From assembly GCA_946415315.1 (NCBI GenBank), contig CAMKRZ010000005.1, forward strand, positions 1 to 64,000: a stretch of DNA of 64,000 nucleotides, read 5' to 3'. The notes beneath the pieces are model-generated. The model was not told where the DNA came from. It made no database searches and was given only the letters and a program-made list of their open reading frames with translations. The translations under genes were made by a program, and so were the position numbers. The DNA is from an uncultured Lachnoclostridium sp. GTDB taxonomy: Bacteria > Bacillota > Clostridia > Lachnospirales > Lachnospiraceae. This document shows, piece by piece, positions 1 through 8,607 of this stretch (position 1 is its first letter; every line of letters begins with the position of its first letter).

Positions 1-54
1 GAGAGCATCTGCCTTACAAGCAGAGGGTCACAGGTTCGAGCCCTGTAGGCCCCA
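1..54 (+). tRNA. tRNA-Val (TAC), 5' part missing
   Basis: This is the 3' part of a tRNA gene cut by the window edge. The anticodon loop CTTACAA (13-19) gives anticodon TAC at 15-17. The T arm with GGTTCGAGCC and the acceptor strand GGCCCC plus discriminator A at 54 are intact. It opens a cluster of five tRNA genes. Confidence 0.93.
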
Positions 55-57
55 TAC

Positions 58-139
58 GGATGGGTTCCCGAGTGGCCAAAGGGGGCAGACTGTAAATCTG
101 TTAGCGACGCTTTCGAAGGTTCGAATCCTTCCCCATCCA
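58..139 (+). tRNA. tRNA-Tyr (GTA)
   Basis: Acceptor GGATGGG pairs with CCCATCC (132-138). The gene has a long class-II variable arm typical of bacterial tRNA-Tyr. The anticodon loop CTGTAAA gives GTA at 92-94. It lies three bases after tRNA-Val, so the two are probably co-transcribed. Confidence 0.95.
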
Positions 140-144
140 TTTGC

Positions 145-218
145 CGCGGGGTAGAGCAGTCTGGAAGCTCGTCGGGCTCATAACCCGGAGGTCGCTGGTT
201 CAAATCCAGTCCCCGCAA
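145..218 (+). tRNA. initiator tRNA-fMet (CAT)
   Basis: The anticodon is CAT (179-181). The three consecutive G:C pairs of the anticodon stem (GGG/CCC) and the unpaired C1-A72 at the acceptor end (C145, A217) mark it as the initiator rather than the elongator tRNA. Confidence 0.94.
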
Positions 219-222
219 TCGT

Positions 223-250
223 CCGAACCGTATGGTTCGGAGTTTTGTTT
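223..250 (+). terminator. Intrinsic terminator after tRNA-fMet
   Basis: The stem CCGAACC (223-229) pairs with GGTTCGG (234-240) around loop GTAT and is followed by AGTTTTGTTT. It probably ends the Val-Tyr-fMet transcript. The remaining bases up to tRNA-Phe show nothing recognisable. Confidence 0.7.
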
Positions 251-309
251 CCTTCCCGGATATTTGTTTAACGGATGCTGGGAGCAGGCGACAACCGAAT
301 ACATACCAT

Positions 310-382
<73 letters not shown>

Positions 383-424
383 TTTTTTCATATTCTAAGC
401 GCAGAGCAGATTGCTCCGCAGCCG

Positions 425-442
425 CATTTTCCGTGGAAAATG
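425..442. repeat. Inverted pair of the GGAAAATG octamer
   Basis: CATTTTCC (425-432) and GGAAAATG (435-442) face each other across a 2-base loop between tRNA-Phe and tRNA-Lys. The flanks CATATTC (389-395) and GAATATG (451-457) can extend the dyad. This is the closest-spaced example of the octamer that recurs through the window. Confidence 0.8.
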
Positions 443-472
443 ATGCCGAAGAATATGGAAATCCGAAAGGAT

Positions 473-545
473 GGAGCACTAGCTCAGTCGGTAGAGCACT
501 TGACTTTTAATCAAGGTGTCGCGGGTTCGAATCCCGCGTGCTTCA
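473..545 (+). tRNA. tRNA-Lys (TTT)
   Basis: Acceptor GGAGCAC pairs with GTGCTTC (538-544) with one G-T pair. The anticodon loop CTTTTAA gives TTT at 506-508, and the T arm reads GGTTCGAATCC. Confidence 0.95.
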
Positions 546-553
546 TACATGGG

Positions 554-582
554 AGCCCCTGTGCGATTGTACAGGGGCTTTC
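554..582 (+). terminator. Terminator of the tRNA cluster
   Basis: The 9-bp stem AGCCCCTGT (554-562) with ACAGGGGCT (571-579) is followed by a short TTT run. It separates the tRNA cluster from the promoter of the next gene. Confidence 0.75.
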
Positions 583-606
583 ACTATAGGAAAAATGTGT
601 TATAAT
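579..606 (+). promoter_or_regulatory. Promoter of the sugar-binding/YesM/YesN operon
   Basis: A perfect -10 TATAAT (601-606) has a TGT extended -10 just before it and a weak -35 TTTCAC (579-584) at 16 bp. It lies about 75 bases upstream of the lipoprotein start. Confidence 0.65.
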
Positions 607-682
607 AAATGAAATATTGTGTTCCCATGGAAGTTGCATTTTTCATATGGTTGCACTGTTACGCAGAAAGGCAGGGGTTGTT

Positions 683-1981
683 GTGAAGCGGTTTCGAGTA
701 TTGACGGCAATTCTTCTTGTGTTGGCAATGGTCGTTTGTATGACGGCCGGCTGCGATTCGGAGAAGAACGCCGGTAAAAGCGATAAGATCCGGATTCGGA
801 TTATGACGATTGCGACGCCGGGAGACGGCTTTCACGACCCGTTCGTCAAGGCCATCGAGGATTATAACCGGACGCATTCCGACTGTGAAGTGGTCATGAC
901 GACCATTGAAAACCAGCTTTACAAGGAGAAAATCCAGATCTATATCGCGGGAAATGAGCTTCCGGATGTCTTCTACACCTGGGGCGGCGGTTTTTCGCAG
1001 GGTTTCGTGGAGAGCGGCAAAGTGCTGCCGATCGACCGCTACTATAATAAGTATGCGGACGAACTGCCGAAGGCGGCGCTGGTGAACTGCACCTATAACG
1101 ATACGCTGTACGGAGTTACCTATGTGATGCCGGTGTCGCTGGCATTTTACAATAAACGGGCCTTTGAAAATGCCGGTGTTACGGTGCCCACCACCTACGA
1201 TGATTTCCTGGTGTGTTGTCAGAAACTGAAGGATGCGGGGTATGTGCCCATCGGGAACAGCGTGAAGGACTCCTGGGTTCTCGCGATGCTCCATGACGGA
1301 CTCACGCTGAAGTCTGTGGGACCGGAGCGGCTTGCAAAAGTTCTGACAGCGCAGGAGGGATCCTACAACAGCGAAGATTTCATCAAGGCTTCGGCGGCGG
1401 TGAAGACGATCATTGACAGAGGTTACATGAATCCAAACGCGGTGGAATTGACGAATGACCGATGCATCGCGAAACTTTACGACGGAACCGCGGCGATGTA
1501 CATCACCGGATCCTGGCTCGCAGCAGGATTTTACGAGAAACTGGGCGGTGAGTACGTGAATGTCGACGATCCCGATGCATTTGACTGCTTCCCGCTGCCG
1601 GTGATCAACAGCGACAACGTGAAGATCACGGATTATATGGGCGGTGCGGCGGACACGCTGATGGTAGCAAGCACCACGAAGTACCCGGACAAAGCCGCTG
1701 AGGTGGCGTTTGAACTGGCGCGGAGCGTGTCCAAGTACGCATATCTGTCCGGCGCGGGCGTGCCTGCCTGGAAGGTCAACTATGACGATTCCGAAGTGCC
1801 GGCGCTGCCGAAGAAGGTAGCGAAGCTCGCCTCGGAGGCGACGTCATTCACGCTCTGGTTTGATACGCTTATGACGGCGGAAAATAAGAACGTTTATCTG
1901 GATCTTATTTGCGCCCTCTATAAGGGAACCATAACACCGGAGGAACTGTGCCGGCGGATGAGCATCCAGCTCGGAAAATGA
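683..1981 (+). CDS. Sugar ABC transporter substrate-binding lipoprotein
   Basis: This 432-residue extracellular solute-binding protein (family 1, sugar type) has a lipoprotein signal peptide: basic KRF, a hydrophobic core, then the lipobox-like TAGC, whose Cys would carry the lipid anchor. The body carries motifs of carbohydrate-binding proteins (GNELPDVFYTW near the front, AAMYITGSWLAAGF in the middle). I chose the GTG at 683 because GCAGGGG lies just upstream; an ATG at 647 would put extra residues before the signal peptide. No permease genes follow. Instead it lies 10 bases ahead of a YesM/YesN pair, so it may deliver a sugar signal to the sensor. The last codons overlap a GGAAAATG octamer. 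Confidence 0.88.
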   Translation: MKRFRVLTAILLVLAMVVCMTAGCDSEKNAGKSDKIRIRIMTIATPGDGFHDPFVKAIEDYNRTHSDCEVVMTTIENQLYKEKIQIYIAGNELPDVFYTWGGGFSQGFVESGKVLPIDRYYNKYADELPKAALVNCTYNDTLYGVTYVMPVSLAFYNKRAFENAGVTVPTTYDDFLVCCQKLKDAGYVPIGNSVKDSWVLAMLHDGLTLKSVGPERLAKVLTAQEGSYNSEDFIKASAAVKTIIDRGYMNPNAVELTNDRCIAKLYDGTAAMYITGSWLAAGFYEKLGGEYVNVDDPDAFDCFPLPVINSDNVKITDYMGGAADTLMVASTTKYPDKAAEVAFELARSVSKYAYLSGAGVPAWKVNYDDSEVPALPKKVAKLASEATSFTLWFDTLMTAENKNVYLDLICALYKGTITPEELCRRMSIQLGK

Positions 1982-1991
1982 GGATCTGACG

Positions 1992-3863
1992 ATGAGTAAC
2001 GACACATCTGACAATCGAAGGACTGAGCCGCAAAGCGACGCCGCAGACGCGCTTAGAAGCAACACCGGGGCAGGGTTTCGGAACAATGCGCTGGAGGCGG
2101 ACAGTGTGAAGAAGGCCTCCGCGAAGCCAAAGCGCAGGCACGGGTTCAGTTCCCTGACGCTGAAGCAGAAGCTGCGGCGGCTGGTCACCGCAATCTCGAT
2201 CCTGTATATCCTGTGTTTCGGCTTTTTGTTCGTATTCATTTATCAAAATCAGATCGTGGACAACGCGCGCAGGACGGTCACAACCGATCTGCAGACCATC
2301 GGAAAGACGATACAGACCCGGATCAACAACGTCAATGAGTTTATGCTGGCCATGACGGGCAACGAGATCGCGAAGGAGTATTTTACGAGCGAGAACGTAC
2401 CGTCCAGCGATACGATGCTCAACGATAACACGATCGCGCGCATGATGGCGCCGTTTGACGAGGTTTCCTCGGTATTCCTGATCCGGTATGACTATCTTGA
2501 CGGTGAGACCACGCCGGAGCCGTACAGCATGACGTCCGCGATCGTGCGTATCGACCGCGATGCGCTGCGCGCGAAAATGCAGAAGCTTGAGGAGAAGCGC
2601 GGCGGGTATGTCGTGTGGCTGAACGGCGACGGGATCGTGGTGCCGCAGAGAGGCTCTGTCATGTGCATGCTGCGAATCTTCTATGATGCGGATACGCAGC
2701 GGAAACTCGGAGTCATCTGTGCGACGTTCGAAGTGGCGCAGCTTGAAGGCGCGCTCGACAAATACGTCTGGGACAACCGCGAGTACATTTTCTACGACCA
2801 TGAGGACAAAGCAATCTTTGTGACCGGTGAGGAGGAGACGATCCGCGGATACGATGCCATCTGTGAGCCGGATGGTTCGCTGGTGACGAGGGGGCTGATC
2901 CGGCGTGAGATCTATGCAACATACGAGATTCCCGACACCGGAATCCGGGTCGCCTGCATGGAACATTATCTGCTGTGGGACAATCTTACCTACAAGATGG
3001 TTCTGGTTCCCCTTGTCTCGGTGGTGCTGATGCTTCTTTCCCTGTTTGTGCTCGACCTGATGATCCGTCGATACATCACGCGTCCGATTCTCAAACTGTC
3101 CGAATCGATGCAGGCGGTGAAGAAGGGCTGGCTGCGGCGTGTATCGATGGAGACCAACGATGATGAGATCGGCATGCTCAAGGAAAATTACAACGAGATG
3201 CTGGTGGAGATGAACCGTCTGATCGAGGAGCTGCTCGACAAGGAAAAATCGGTTCGCAAGACGGAGATCAACATCCTGCAGCAGCAGATTAAGCCTCATT
3301 TTCTGTATAATACGATCGAGATGATCGCGAGCCTTGCGATCGACGATGAAACACCGCGCGAGCAGGTGTACGACGCGCTGGAGACGCTGGGCAGCTTCTA
3401 CCGCCAGTTCCTCAGCAAGGGAAGCAACGAAGTTCCGCTTTCGACGGAGATTGAGATTGCCAAGAAGTATCTGAAACTGCAGAAACTGCGGTACGGAGAT
3501 ATATTTACCGATGAATACGAGATCGAGGATGACTGTCTTGACCGTCTGTTGCCGAAGCTGACAATTCAGCCGCTCATCGAGAACAGTCTTTACCACGGCA
3601 TCCGCGCGAAGGGTGGCCACGGGTTGATCCGGCTGCGTGTTTTCAAGGAAAATGACCTCGTCTATATGGAATTGTACGATGACGGGCTCGGCATGAGCAG
3701 CGAGAAGATCGAGCAGATCATGACGGGGGGCGAGGGGCAGCATTTCGGTCTGCGAAGAACCATCGAACGGTTCTGCTATTTTGAGGAGCGGAACGACTGC
3801 TACAAGATTGAGAGCAAAGAAGGGGAATATACGAAGATTACGCTGGTTTTGCGGAACAAGTAA
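1992..3863 (+). CDS. Sensor histidine kinase, YesM family
   Basis: This is a 623-residue membrane kinase of the His_kinase (YesM/LytS-like) family. A basic N-terminal tail of about 60 residues precedes TM1 (about 64-84). A large extracellular sensor region runs to TM2 (about 335-357), followed by a HAMP linker. The phosphoacceptor motif QQIKPHFLYNT has His at about residue 436, and an HATPase domain (LIENSLYHGI, DDGLGM) closes the protein. It starts 10 bases after the binding-protein gene and precedes the YesN-type regulator, so the three form one operon. Members of this family respond to carbohydrates; the ligand here is unknown. The long charged tail before TM1 is unusual. Confidence 0.9.
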   Translation: MSNDTSDNRRTEPQSDAADALRSNTGAGFRNNALEADSVKKASAKPKRRHGFSSLTLKQKLRRLVTAISILYILCFGFLFVFIYQNQIVDNARRTVTTDLQTIGKTIQTRINNVNEFMLAMTGNEIAKEYFTSENVPSSDTMLNDNTIARMMAPFDEVSSVFLIRYDYLDGETTPEPYSMTSAIVRIDRDALRAKMQKLEEKRGGYVVWLNGDGIVVPQRGSVMCMLRIFYDADTQRKLGVICATFEVAQLEGALDKYVWDNREYIFYDHEDKAIFVTGEEETIRGYDAICEPDGSLVTRGLIRREIYATYEIPDTGIRVACMEHYLLWDNLTYKMVLVPLVSVVLMLLSLFVLDLMIRRYITRPILKLSESMQAVKKGWLRRVSMETNDDEIGMLKENYNEMLVEMNRLIEELLDKEKSVRKTEINILQQQIKPHFLYNTIEMIASLAIDDETPREQVYDALETLGSFYRQFLSKGSNEVPLSTEIEIAKKYLKLQKLRYGDIFTDEYEIEDDCLDRLLPKLTIQPLIENSLYHGIRAKGGHGLIRLRVFKENDLVYMELYDDGLGMSSEKIEQIMTGGEGQHFGLRRTIERFCYFEERNDCYKIESKEGEYTKITLVLRNK

Positions 3864-3911
3864 CGCAGGGAAAGCCGCGGAGCAGCATTTTTCGGAAAAT
3901 GAGAGGTGTCT

Positions 3912-4679
3912 ATGTATCGGGTTATGATTATTGATGATGAGCCGGCGATCTACAAGGTGCTGTCGAAGACCATCGACTGGTCGGCGTACAACATGGAGAT
4001 TGTCGGGACGGCGGCCAGCGGAATTGAGGCGATCAACACGATCGACGAGCTGCAGCCGGATGTCTGTTTTGTTGACGTGCAGATGCCGTTCATGGACGGG
4101 ATTGAATTTTCCCGACTGGCCAAGGAGCGGTATCCGCAGCTTGCCATTGTGGTGCTCTCGGCGTACGACGAGTTTCAGTATGCCCGCGAGTTTATCGGCA
4201 TCGGCGTGTTTGACTATCGCCTGAAACCGATCGAGAAGGCGGACATCAACGACACGCTCCGCCGTCTGTTTCTGTATCTCAACGAACAGCGGGAGGCGCG
4301 CGGCGAGGAGCCGGAAGTCCTGGAAAATGAGAGCGTCCTCGAGCAGGGGCATGTGTCCCGCGTGATCGAGAAGGTGCGCGAGTATATCCAGACGAGATAC
4401 TTCGAGACGGACTTAAACCTTACCAAGGTGGCTAATGCGTTCGGGTTTAATCCCAGCTACCTTTCCCGCAAGTTCAAGAACGAAACAGGGGAGAGTTTTG
4501 TCGATTACCTCAACAAATGCCGCGTGGAGCACGCGAAGCGGGCGGCGCTCGCCGGCAAGCCGATGTACCAGATCGCGGCGGAGGTCGGCGTGCCGGATCC
4601 GAACTATTTCAGTCGATGCTTCAAGCGCTACACGGGGGTTGCATTTTCCACGTTTGTTGCAAGCGAAAAGAAAGAGTGA
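3912..4679 (+). CDS. Response regulator, YesN type (receiver + AraC)
   Basis: A 255-residue protein with an N-terminal receiver (IIDDEP acidic pocket, phospho-acceptor Asp55 in FVDVQMPF, Lys in RLKPIE) and a C-terminal AraC-type double helix-turn-helix (about 150-255, ending NYFSRCFKRYTG). It is the cognate partner of the preceding kinase and probably activates carbohydrate genes elsewhere. A GTG two codons upstream (3906) is possible, but ATG 3912 sits at the right distance from GAGAGG. The 42-base gap to the kinase holds a CATTTTTC/GGAAAATG dyad (3886-3901). Confidence 0.9.
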   Translation: MYRVMIIDDEPAIYKVLSKTIDWSAYNMEIVGTAASGIEAINTIDELQPDVCFVDVQMPFMDGIEFSRLAKERYPQLAIVVLSAYDEFQYAREFIGIGVFDYRLKPIEKADINDTLRRLFLYLNEQREARGEEPEVLENESVLEQGHVSRVIEKVREYIQTRYFETDLNLTKVANAFGFNPSYLSRKFKNETGESFVDYLNKCRVEHAKRAALAGKPMYQIAAEVGVPDPNYFSRCFKRYTGVAFSTFVASEKKE

Positions 4680-4716
4680 TGCATTTCGGCGGAAACAGTG
4701 GCTCCCTCCCGCAGAC

Positions 4717-4745
4717 TTTACTTTTGGGTGGTTTTTTGGTATAGT
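4717..4745 (+). promoter_or_regulatory. Promoter of the zinc-ribbon gene
   Basis: The -35 TTTACT (4717-4722) and -10 TATAGT (4740-4745) are separated by exactly 17 bp. They lie 57 bases upstream of the next start codon. Confidence 0.7.
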
Positions 4746-4801
4746 GTATAAGCGGTGCACTCTGAGGAATTGCGCCGGATATGATAAGGAGGAAATGAAA
4801 T

Positions 4802-5839
4802 ATGGGATTGTTTGATAAGAAGTTCTGTGATATTTGCGGGGAGAAAATCAGTTTTCTTGGAAATCATAAGCTGGAAGACGGCAATATGTGCGGTACCTGC
4901 AACAAGAAGATGTCCCCGTTCTTCAACGGCCGCAGAAAGACGACGGTCGAGGAGATGAAGCAGCACCTTGCGGAGCGCGAGCAGAACAGCGCGAAGCTGG
5001 CGTCGTTCGTTGTCGGCAGCCAGTTCGGTGACAGCCAGAAGATCTATATCGACGCGGCCGGCCAGAACTTTATGGTGACGTACTCTGCACCCGGCAATTT
5101 TGCAAAAGAAAACCCGGACATTCTTCCGATCACGGCGATCACGTCCTGCAATACGGACATCAAGGAAAACCGCGAGGAAGAGTACACGAAGGATGCGAAC
5201 GGCAACCGCGTGAGCTACAATCCGCCGAGATATCGCTATTTTTATGACTTCAAGATCACGATCACGCTGAACTGGCGCTGGTTTAACGAGATCACGGTCA
5301 AGCTCAATTCCTCGAAGGTTGAGGGCATGAATTCCGCTCACTACCACAACTATGAGATGGTTCTGGCACAGGCAAGAGCAGCACTGCTCGGACAGCCGGC
5401 TGCGCCCGTCACCGCTTTCAACGGCGGCAATTACGGCGGTAACTACGCGAACAACCAGGGCGGTTTCGTGCAGCAGTTCGTGGATACGGTTGCGGCAGGT
5501 GCAGCAGGCGGCGCAGTAGTGAACGGCGCGTACGGCAACGACACGGCTTACAAGACGCAGAACGCGCCTTACGGCGCACCGAACCAGCCGATCAATGCGC
5601 AGAACGCGCTTTACGGCGCACCGAACCAGCCGATCAATGCGCAGAACGCGCCGCAGACTGAGGCTGCGCAGGCTGCAACCTGGATCTGCCCGGGCTGCGG
5701 GACAAGCAATACTGCCAGATTCTGCGGCAATTGCGGACAGCAGAAGCCTGTAACCGTGAAGTTCTGCGGAAACTGCGGATGGAAAGCAGAGGGGGACAAC
5801 ATCGCTCCGTTCTGCCCGCAGTGCGGCACGAGACTGTGA
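4802..5839 (+). CDS. DUF4428-type zinc-ribbon protein
   Basis: A 345-residue protein of unknown function. The N-terminus resembles DUF4428: a four-Cys zinc finger (FCDICGEKI, then MCGTCNKK). A central region of about 130 residues follows, which in relatives packs as a PH-like domain. A low-complexity Gly/Asn/Gln section contains two copies of a 14-residue unit (NAxYGAPNQPINAQ). The C-terminus has paired zinc ribbons (CPGCG, CGNCG, CGNCGW, CPQCG). There is no signal peptide or membrane segment, so it should be cytoplasmic. An AGGAGG at 4786-4791 fixes the start. It has its own promoter and no clear operon partner. Confidence 0.75.
   Translation: MGLFDKKFCDICGEKISFLGNHKLEDGNMCGTCNKKMSPFFNGRRKTTVEEMKQHLAEREQNSAKLASFVVGSQFGDSQKIYIDAAGQNFMVTYSAPGNFAKENPDILPITAITSCNTDIKENREEEYTKDANGNRVSYNPPRYRYFYDFKITITLNWRWFNEITVKLNSSKVEGMNSAHYHNYEMVLAQARAALLGQPAAPVTAFNGGNYGGNYANNQGGFVQQFVDTVAAGAAGGAVVNGAYGNDTAYKTQNAPYGAPNQPINAQNALYGAPNQPINAQNAPQTEAAQAATWICPGCGTSNTARFCGNCGQQKPVTVKFCGNCGWKAEGDNIAPFCPQCGTRL
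5561..5644 (+). repeat. 42-bp tandem repeat inside the zinc-ribbon gene
   Basis: Two adjacent 42-bp units (5561-5602 and 5603-5644) differ at one codon (Pro versus Leu). They keep the reading frame, adding 14 residues per copy, so copy number may vary between strains. Confidence 0.85.
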
Positions 5840-5853
5840 TCGGAATGATAGTT

Positions 5854-6082
5854 CGTCCGTGATCGGACGTGTATTATTTGAACCCGAAGATCGAAATGAT
5901 GCTTCTATGAAGCAAGACGGCAGGATGCCGTGACCGGGGTTGCCCCGGTAATGCAGGAATTTGTGTGGAGGATCATCCCCCGGGGATGAGAAAAGAACGA
6001 TATTGTGGCGGCGCCCGTACCGGGCGCCGCAGCATAGCGGACAACTATGCGTCGGCAGGGGTACTCTTTCGGAAGAAGCCCC
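5854..6082 (+). ncRNA. Hairpin-rich intergenic region, possible structured RNA
   Basis: No gene is present between 5840 and 6136. Instead a run of short perfect hairpins covers the gap: CGTCCG/CGGACG (5854-5869), ACGGCA/TGCCGT (5917-5931), ACCGGGG/CCCCGGT (5933-5949), CATCCC/GGGATG (5974-5988), a 10-bp GCGGCGCCCG/CGGGCGCCGC stem (6008-6030), GCATAG/CTATGC (6032-6050) and GGGG/CCCC (6058-6082). None is followed by a T run except weakly the first. It could be an untranslated leader of the downstream gene or an independent RNA. It matches no riboswitch that I recognise. Confidence 0.4.
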
Positions 6083-6136
6083 GCATTTTCAGGCGAAAAG
6101 CATGACGCATATCGCTATGCCTGAATGGGAGGAATT

Positions 6137-8419
6137 ATGACGTATAAGAAAGTGAGAGCGGGAATATCGGCGATACTGCTGTATGCACAGCTGCTGCTGT
6201 TTTTTTTCGTCGTCGATGTCTCGATCGTTAAGGATTCTGCGATATCTTCGCTGAAGGCGATAACGCTTCCGCTGGCATTGCAGGAGATTGCGCTGCTGAT
6301 GATCCTGACGGCGGCGGTCTTCATCGGATACTATGTGTTTCCGATGGCAAAATGGCGAAAAATCTATATTTGTTCAATCGGTGCGATCGAAATCTTCTTC
6401 TGGCTGTGTTCGGTCGTGACAATGGGAATCAAAAAGGTTCTCGGTGTAACCGAAATTCTCTTTATGATCCTCATGTGTGTTCTGATCGCTGCCGGTTGCG
6501 CTGCTGCTGTTTTTCTTTCTCCGAAGAAGGAGAAGGGCCGCTGGACGATGCTTCGTGTCGCGGAATCGCTGTGTACGGCGAGCATGTTCGGCTCCGCGGT
6601 GATCGTGGTTATGCGATATCGCAACGAGCTGATCACGACATGGATCGTCATCTTGATGTTTGGCCTTTGTGCGGTCAGCATGCTTCTGTTCTGGTGGTTC
6701 TCCGACAGGATTAACCACGTGGCATCACTTGTATTGATCCTCGGGCATGCGATTGCGTTTATCGTTTGTTTTTCGACACTCTGCCGCAAACCGGAGCTCG
6801 AGGAGCTTTTCAGCATGGCATATACGATGCTCCGCGGCAAGGAACCGACGCATTTTCTGACAGGACTGGCGCTTTTGCTGGTATTCCTGCTGGCCGGAAC
6901 GATCCTGCTGCATTTTCTGAAGAATCTGCAGATCGTCGGAAAATATGTTTCCATCATCCTGTCCTGTATCCTGATGCTGATCGTGCTCAGCGTAGGCAGC
7001 ATCCAGCGATCGACATCCGACGTGATGGGTGTTAAGGCCGAAGACGTGACCAAGTACGAGGAGTACTGGCTTTGCGTGATGAAGGATGATCCTGCGCAGA
7101 AGGGCTCGGAAATTGCAGGCTACAAGGTAGGTTACTCGTCGAACGGGTTTGATAATTCGATGAACCGGGCGCTTGAGGCGCTACAGAAAGCCACCGGCAC
7201 CGACATTGAGCTGGTGGAATACGTGTATCTCTGGGAAATGGCGGACGCGCTGTACAGCGATGAAGTGCAGGCTGTTTTCTGCGGAAGCATGTATGCGGAA
7301 TCGCAGGGTCTGATCGAAGCCGGACAGGAAGTGGATGAATCGGGACACGTATTTTCCCAGGACACGCGGGTGATCGAGGTTATTCAGATCGAATATGTCG
7401 AAGAGGAACAGAAGCTTCCGGAAGATGATCCTTGGGAGATTGACCCGTGGGAGGAGGATCCTACTCCGACGCCGACGCTTCCTCCGGGAGTGTCTCCGAC
7501 GCCGACCCCGACATTGCCTCCGGGAGTGTCTCCTACCCCGACGCCGACACCTCGTTCCGGATCGCCGACTCCGAAGCCGACAAAGGGACCGACCCCGACC
7601 GTTATGCCGAAAGAGCCGAGAAAGGACAATTCCGGTAAGGATCTGACGTCCGAACCGTTCATCGTTTATGTCAGCGGTATCGACCGGTACGGTGCGGTTA
7701 CGGTGCGAAGCCGAAGCGACGTCAACCTGATCATGGCGGTCAATCCGAACACGAAGAAGATCACCATTGTTACGACACCACGTGATGCGTATGTTCACAT
7801 TCCGGGAATCACGACAAAACAGCGCGACAAGCTGACGCATGCAGGATTGTACGGTCCGGATTATTCGATGGCGACGCTCGAAAACCTGTATGGCATCGAG
7901 ATTGATTTCTACGTGCGACTGAATTTTACGAGCATGATCAAGATCATCAATCTGCTCGGCGGAGTGGATGCCGAGGCGCTGTATGATTTTACGACGCACA
8001 ACGGATTGTACACGTTCCGGAAGGGACTGAACCATCTGGACGGAACGACCGCGCTTGCCTTTGCAAGAGAGCGTAAGGGTGTAACCGGTGGGGACGTGAC
8101 CCGCGGTAAGCATCAGATGGAAGTTCTCAAGGGAATCATCAACAAGCTGTCCACGGCGTCGGTAATCTCCAATTACCAGTCGCTGATCAACAGCATCACC
8201 GGCTGTACGCAGACGGATATCACGCTTTCACAGCTGGTATCGCTCGCGAAAATGCAGTTGTCGGATGAGGCAAAATGGTCTGTGAGCAGTTACGCGACGT
8301 CCGGTGACGCCAGCTACCAGTACTGCTACAGTTACAAGGGAAAGAAACTGTGGGTATCGCTGTTGAAGCAGGAGTCGATTAACAAGGCGTCCGAGCTTCT
8401 GAAGAGTACTCTGAAGTAA
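6137..8419 (+). CDS. LytR-CpsA-Psr family cell-wall glycopolymer ligase
   Basis: About 760 residues. Roughly nine hydrophobic segments fill the first 300 residues. An extracytoplasmic accessory domain follows (about 305-435), then a Pro/Thr linker (about 440-495) made of repeats such as PTPTLPPGVS, then the LCP catalytic domain (about 500-690: SRSDVNLIMAVNP, TPRDAYVHIPG, GLNHLDGTTALAFARER). LCP enzymes transfer lipid-linked glycopolymers such as teichoic acids or capsule to peptidoglycan. The layout resembles streptococcal CpsA but has more membrane segments. The start at ATG 6137 is preceded by GGGAGG; an in-frame ATG at 6125 overlaps that site and is less likely. Confidence 0.85.
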   Translation: MTYKKVRAGISAILLYAQLLLFFFVVDVSIVKDSAISSLKAITLPLALQEIALLMILTAAVFIGYYVFPMAKWRKIYICSIGAIEIFFWLCSVVTMGIKKVLGVTEILFMILMCVLIAAGCAAAVFLSPKKEKGRWTMLRVAESLCTASMFGSAVIVVMRYRNELITTWIVILMFGLCAVSMLLFWWFSDRINHVASLVLILGHAIAFIVCFSTLCRKPELEELFSMAYTMLRGKEPTHFLTGLALLLVFLLAGTILLHFLKNLQIVGKYVSIILSCILMLIVLSVGSIQRSTSDVMGVKAEDVTKYEEYWLCVMKDDPAQKGSEIAGYKVGYSSNGFDNSMNRALEALQKATGTDIELVEYVYLWEMADALYSDEVQAVFCGSMYAESQGLIEAGQEVDESGHVFSQDTRVIEVIQIEYVEEEQKLPEDDPWEIDPWEEDPTPTPTLPPGVSPTPTPTLPPGVSPTPTPTPRSGSPTPKPTKGPTPTVMPKEPRKDNSGKDLTSEPFIVYVSGIDRYGAVTVRSRSDVNLIMAVNPNTKKITIVTTPRDAYVHIPGITTKQRDKLTHAGLYGPDYSMATLENLYGIEIDFYVRLNFTSMIKIINLLGGVDAEALYDFTTHNGLYTFRKGLNHLDGTTALAFARERKGVTGGDVTRGKHQMEVLKGIINKLSTASVISNYQSLINSITGCTQTDITLSQLVSLAKMQLSDEAKWSVSSYATSGDASYQYCYSYKGKKLWVSLLKQESINKASELLKSTLK

Positions 8420-8470
8420 CGGATGAACCGAAGAAGGTGCGCGGCGTAAGCTGTTGTATCAAGGAAAATG

Positions 8471-8502
8471 TGCGGCGCAGGAAGAAACCTGCGCCGCATT
8501 TT
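8471..8502 (+). terminator. Terminator after the LCP gene
   Basis: The 11-bp stem TGCGGCGCAGG (8471-8481) with CCTGCGCCGCA (8488-8498) is followed by TTTT. A second T-less hairpin (CAGGACGG/CCGTCCTG, 8514-8543) lies in the leader of the next gene. Confidence 0.85.
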
Positions 8503-8607
8503 GCAAATACGGGCAGGACGGACACCCTTCGGGAGCCGTCCTGAGAAGTGTAAAGGCCTCTTGCAGGCAGACCGTCTGCGGAAGGGGATCGGAAAGGAGG
8601 CAGACAG

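Noticed and set aside
617-682. Start of the sugar-binding lipoprotein at the first ATG (617)
   Set aside because: This would put 22 residues before the basic signal-peptide start and has no ribosome site; GTG 683 has one.
1905-4352. An 815-residue open frame on the reverse strand
   Set aside because: It lies opposite the YesM and YesN genes, which have clear domains and ribosome sites. Its translation has no recognisable domain and is a by-product of GC-rich codon use.
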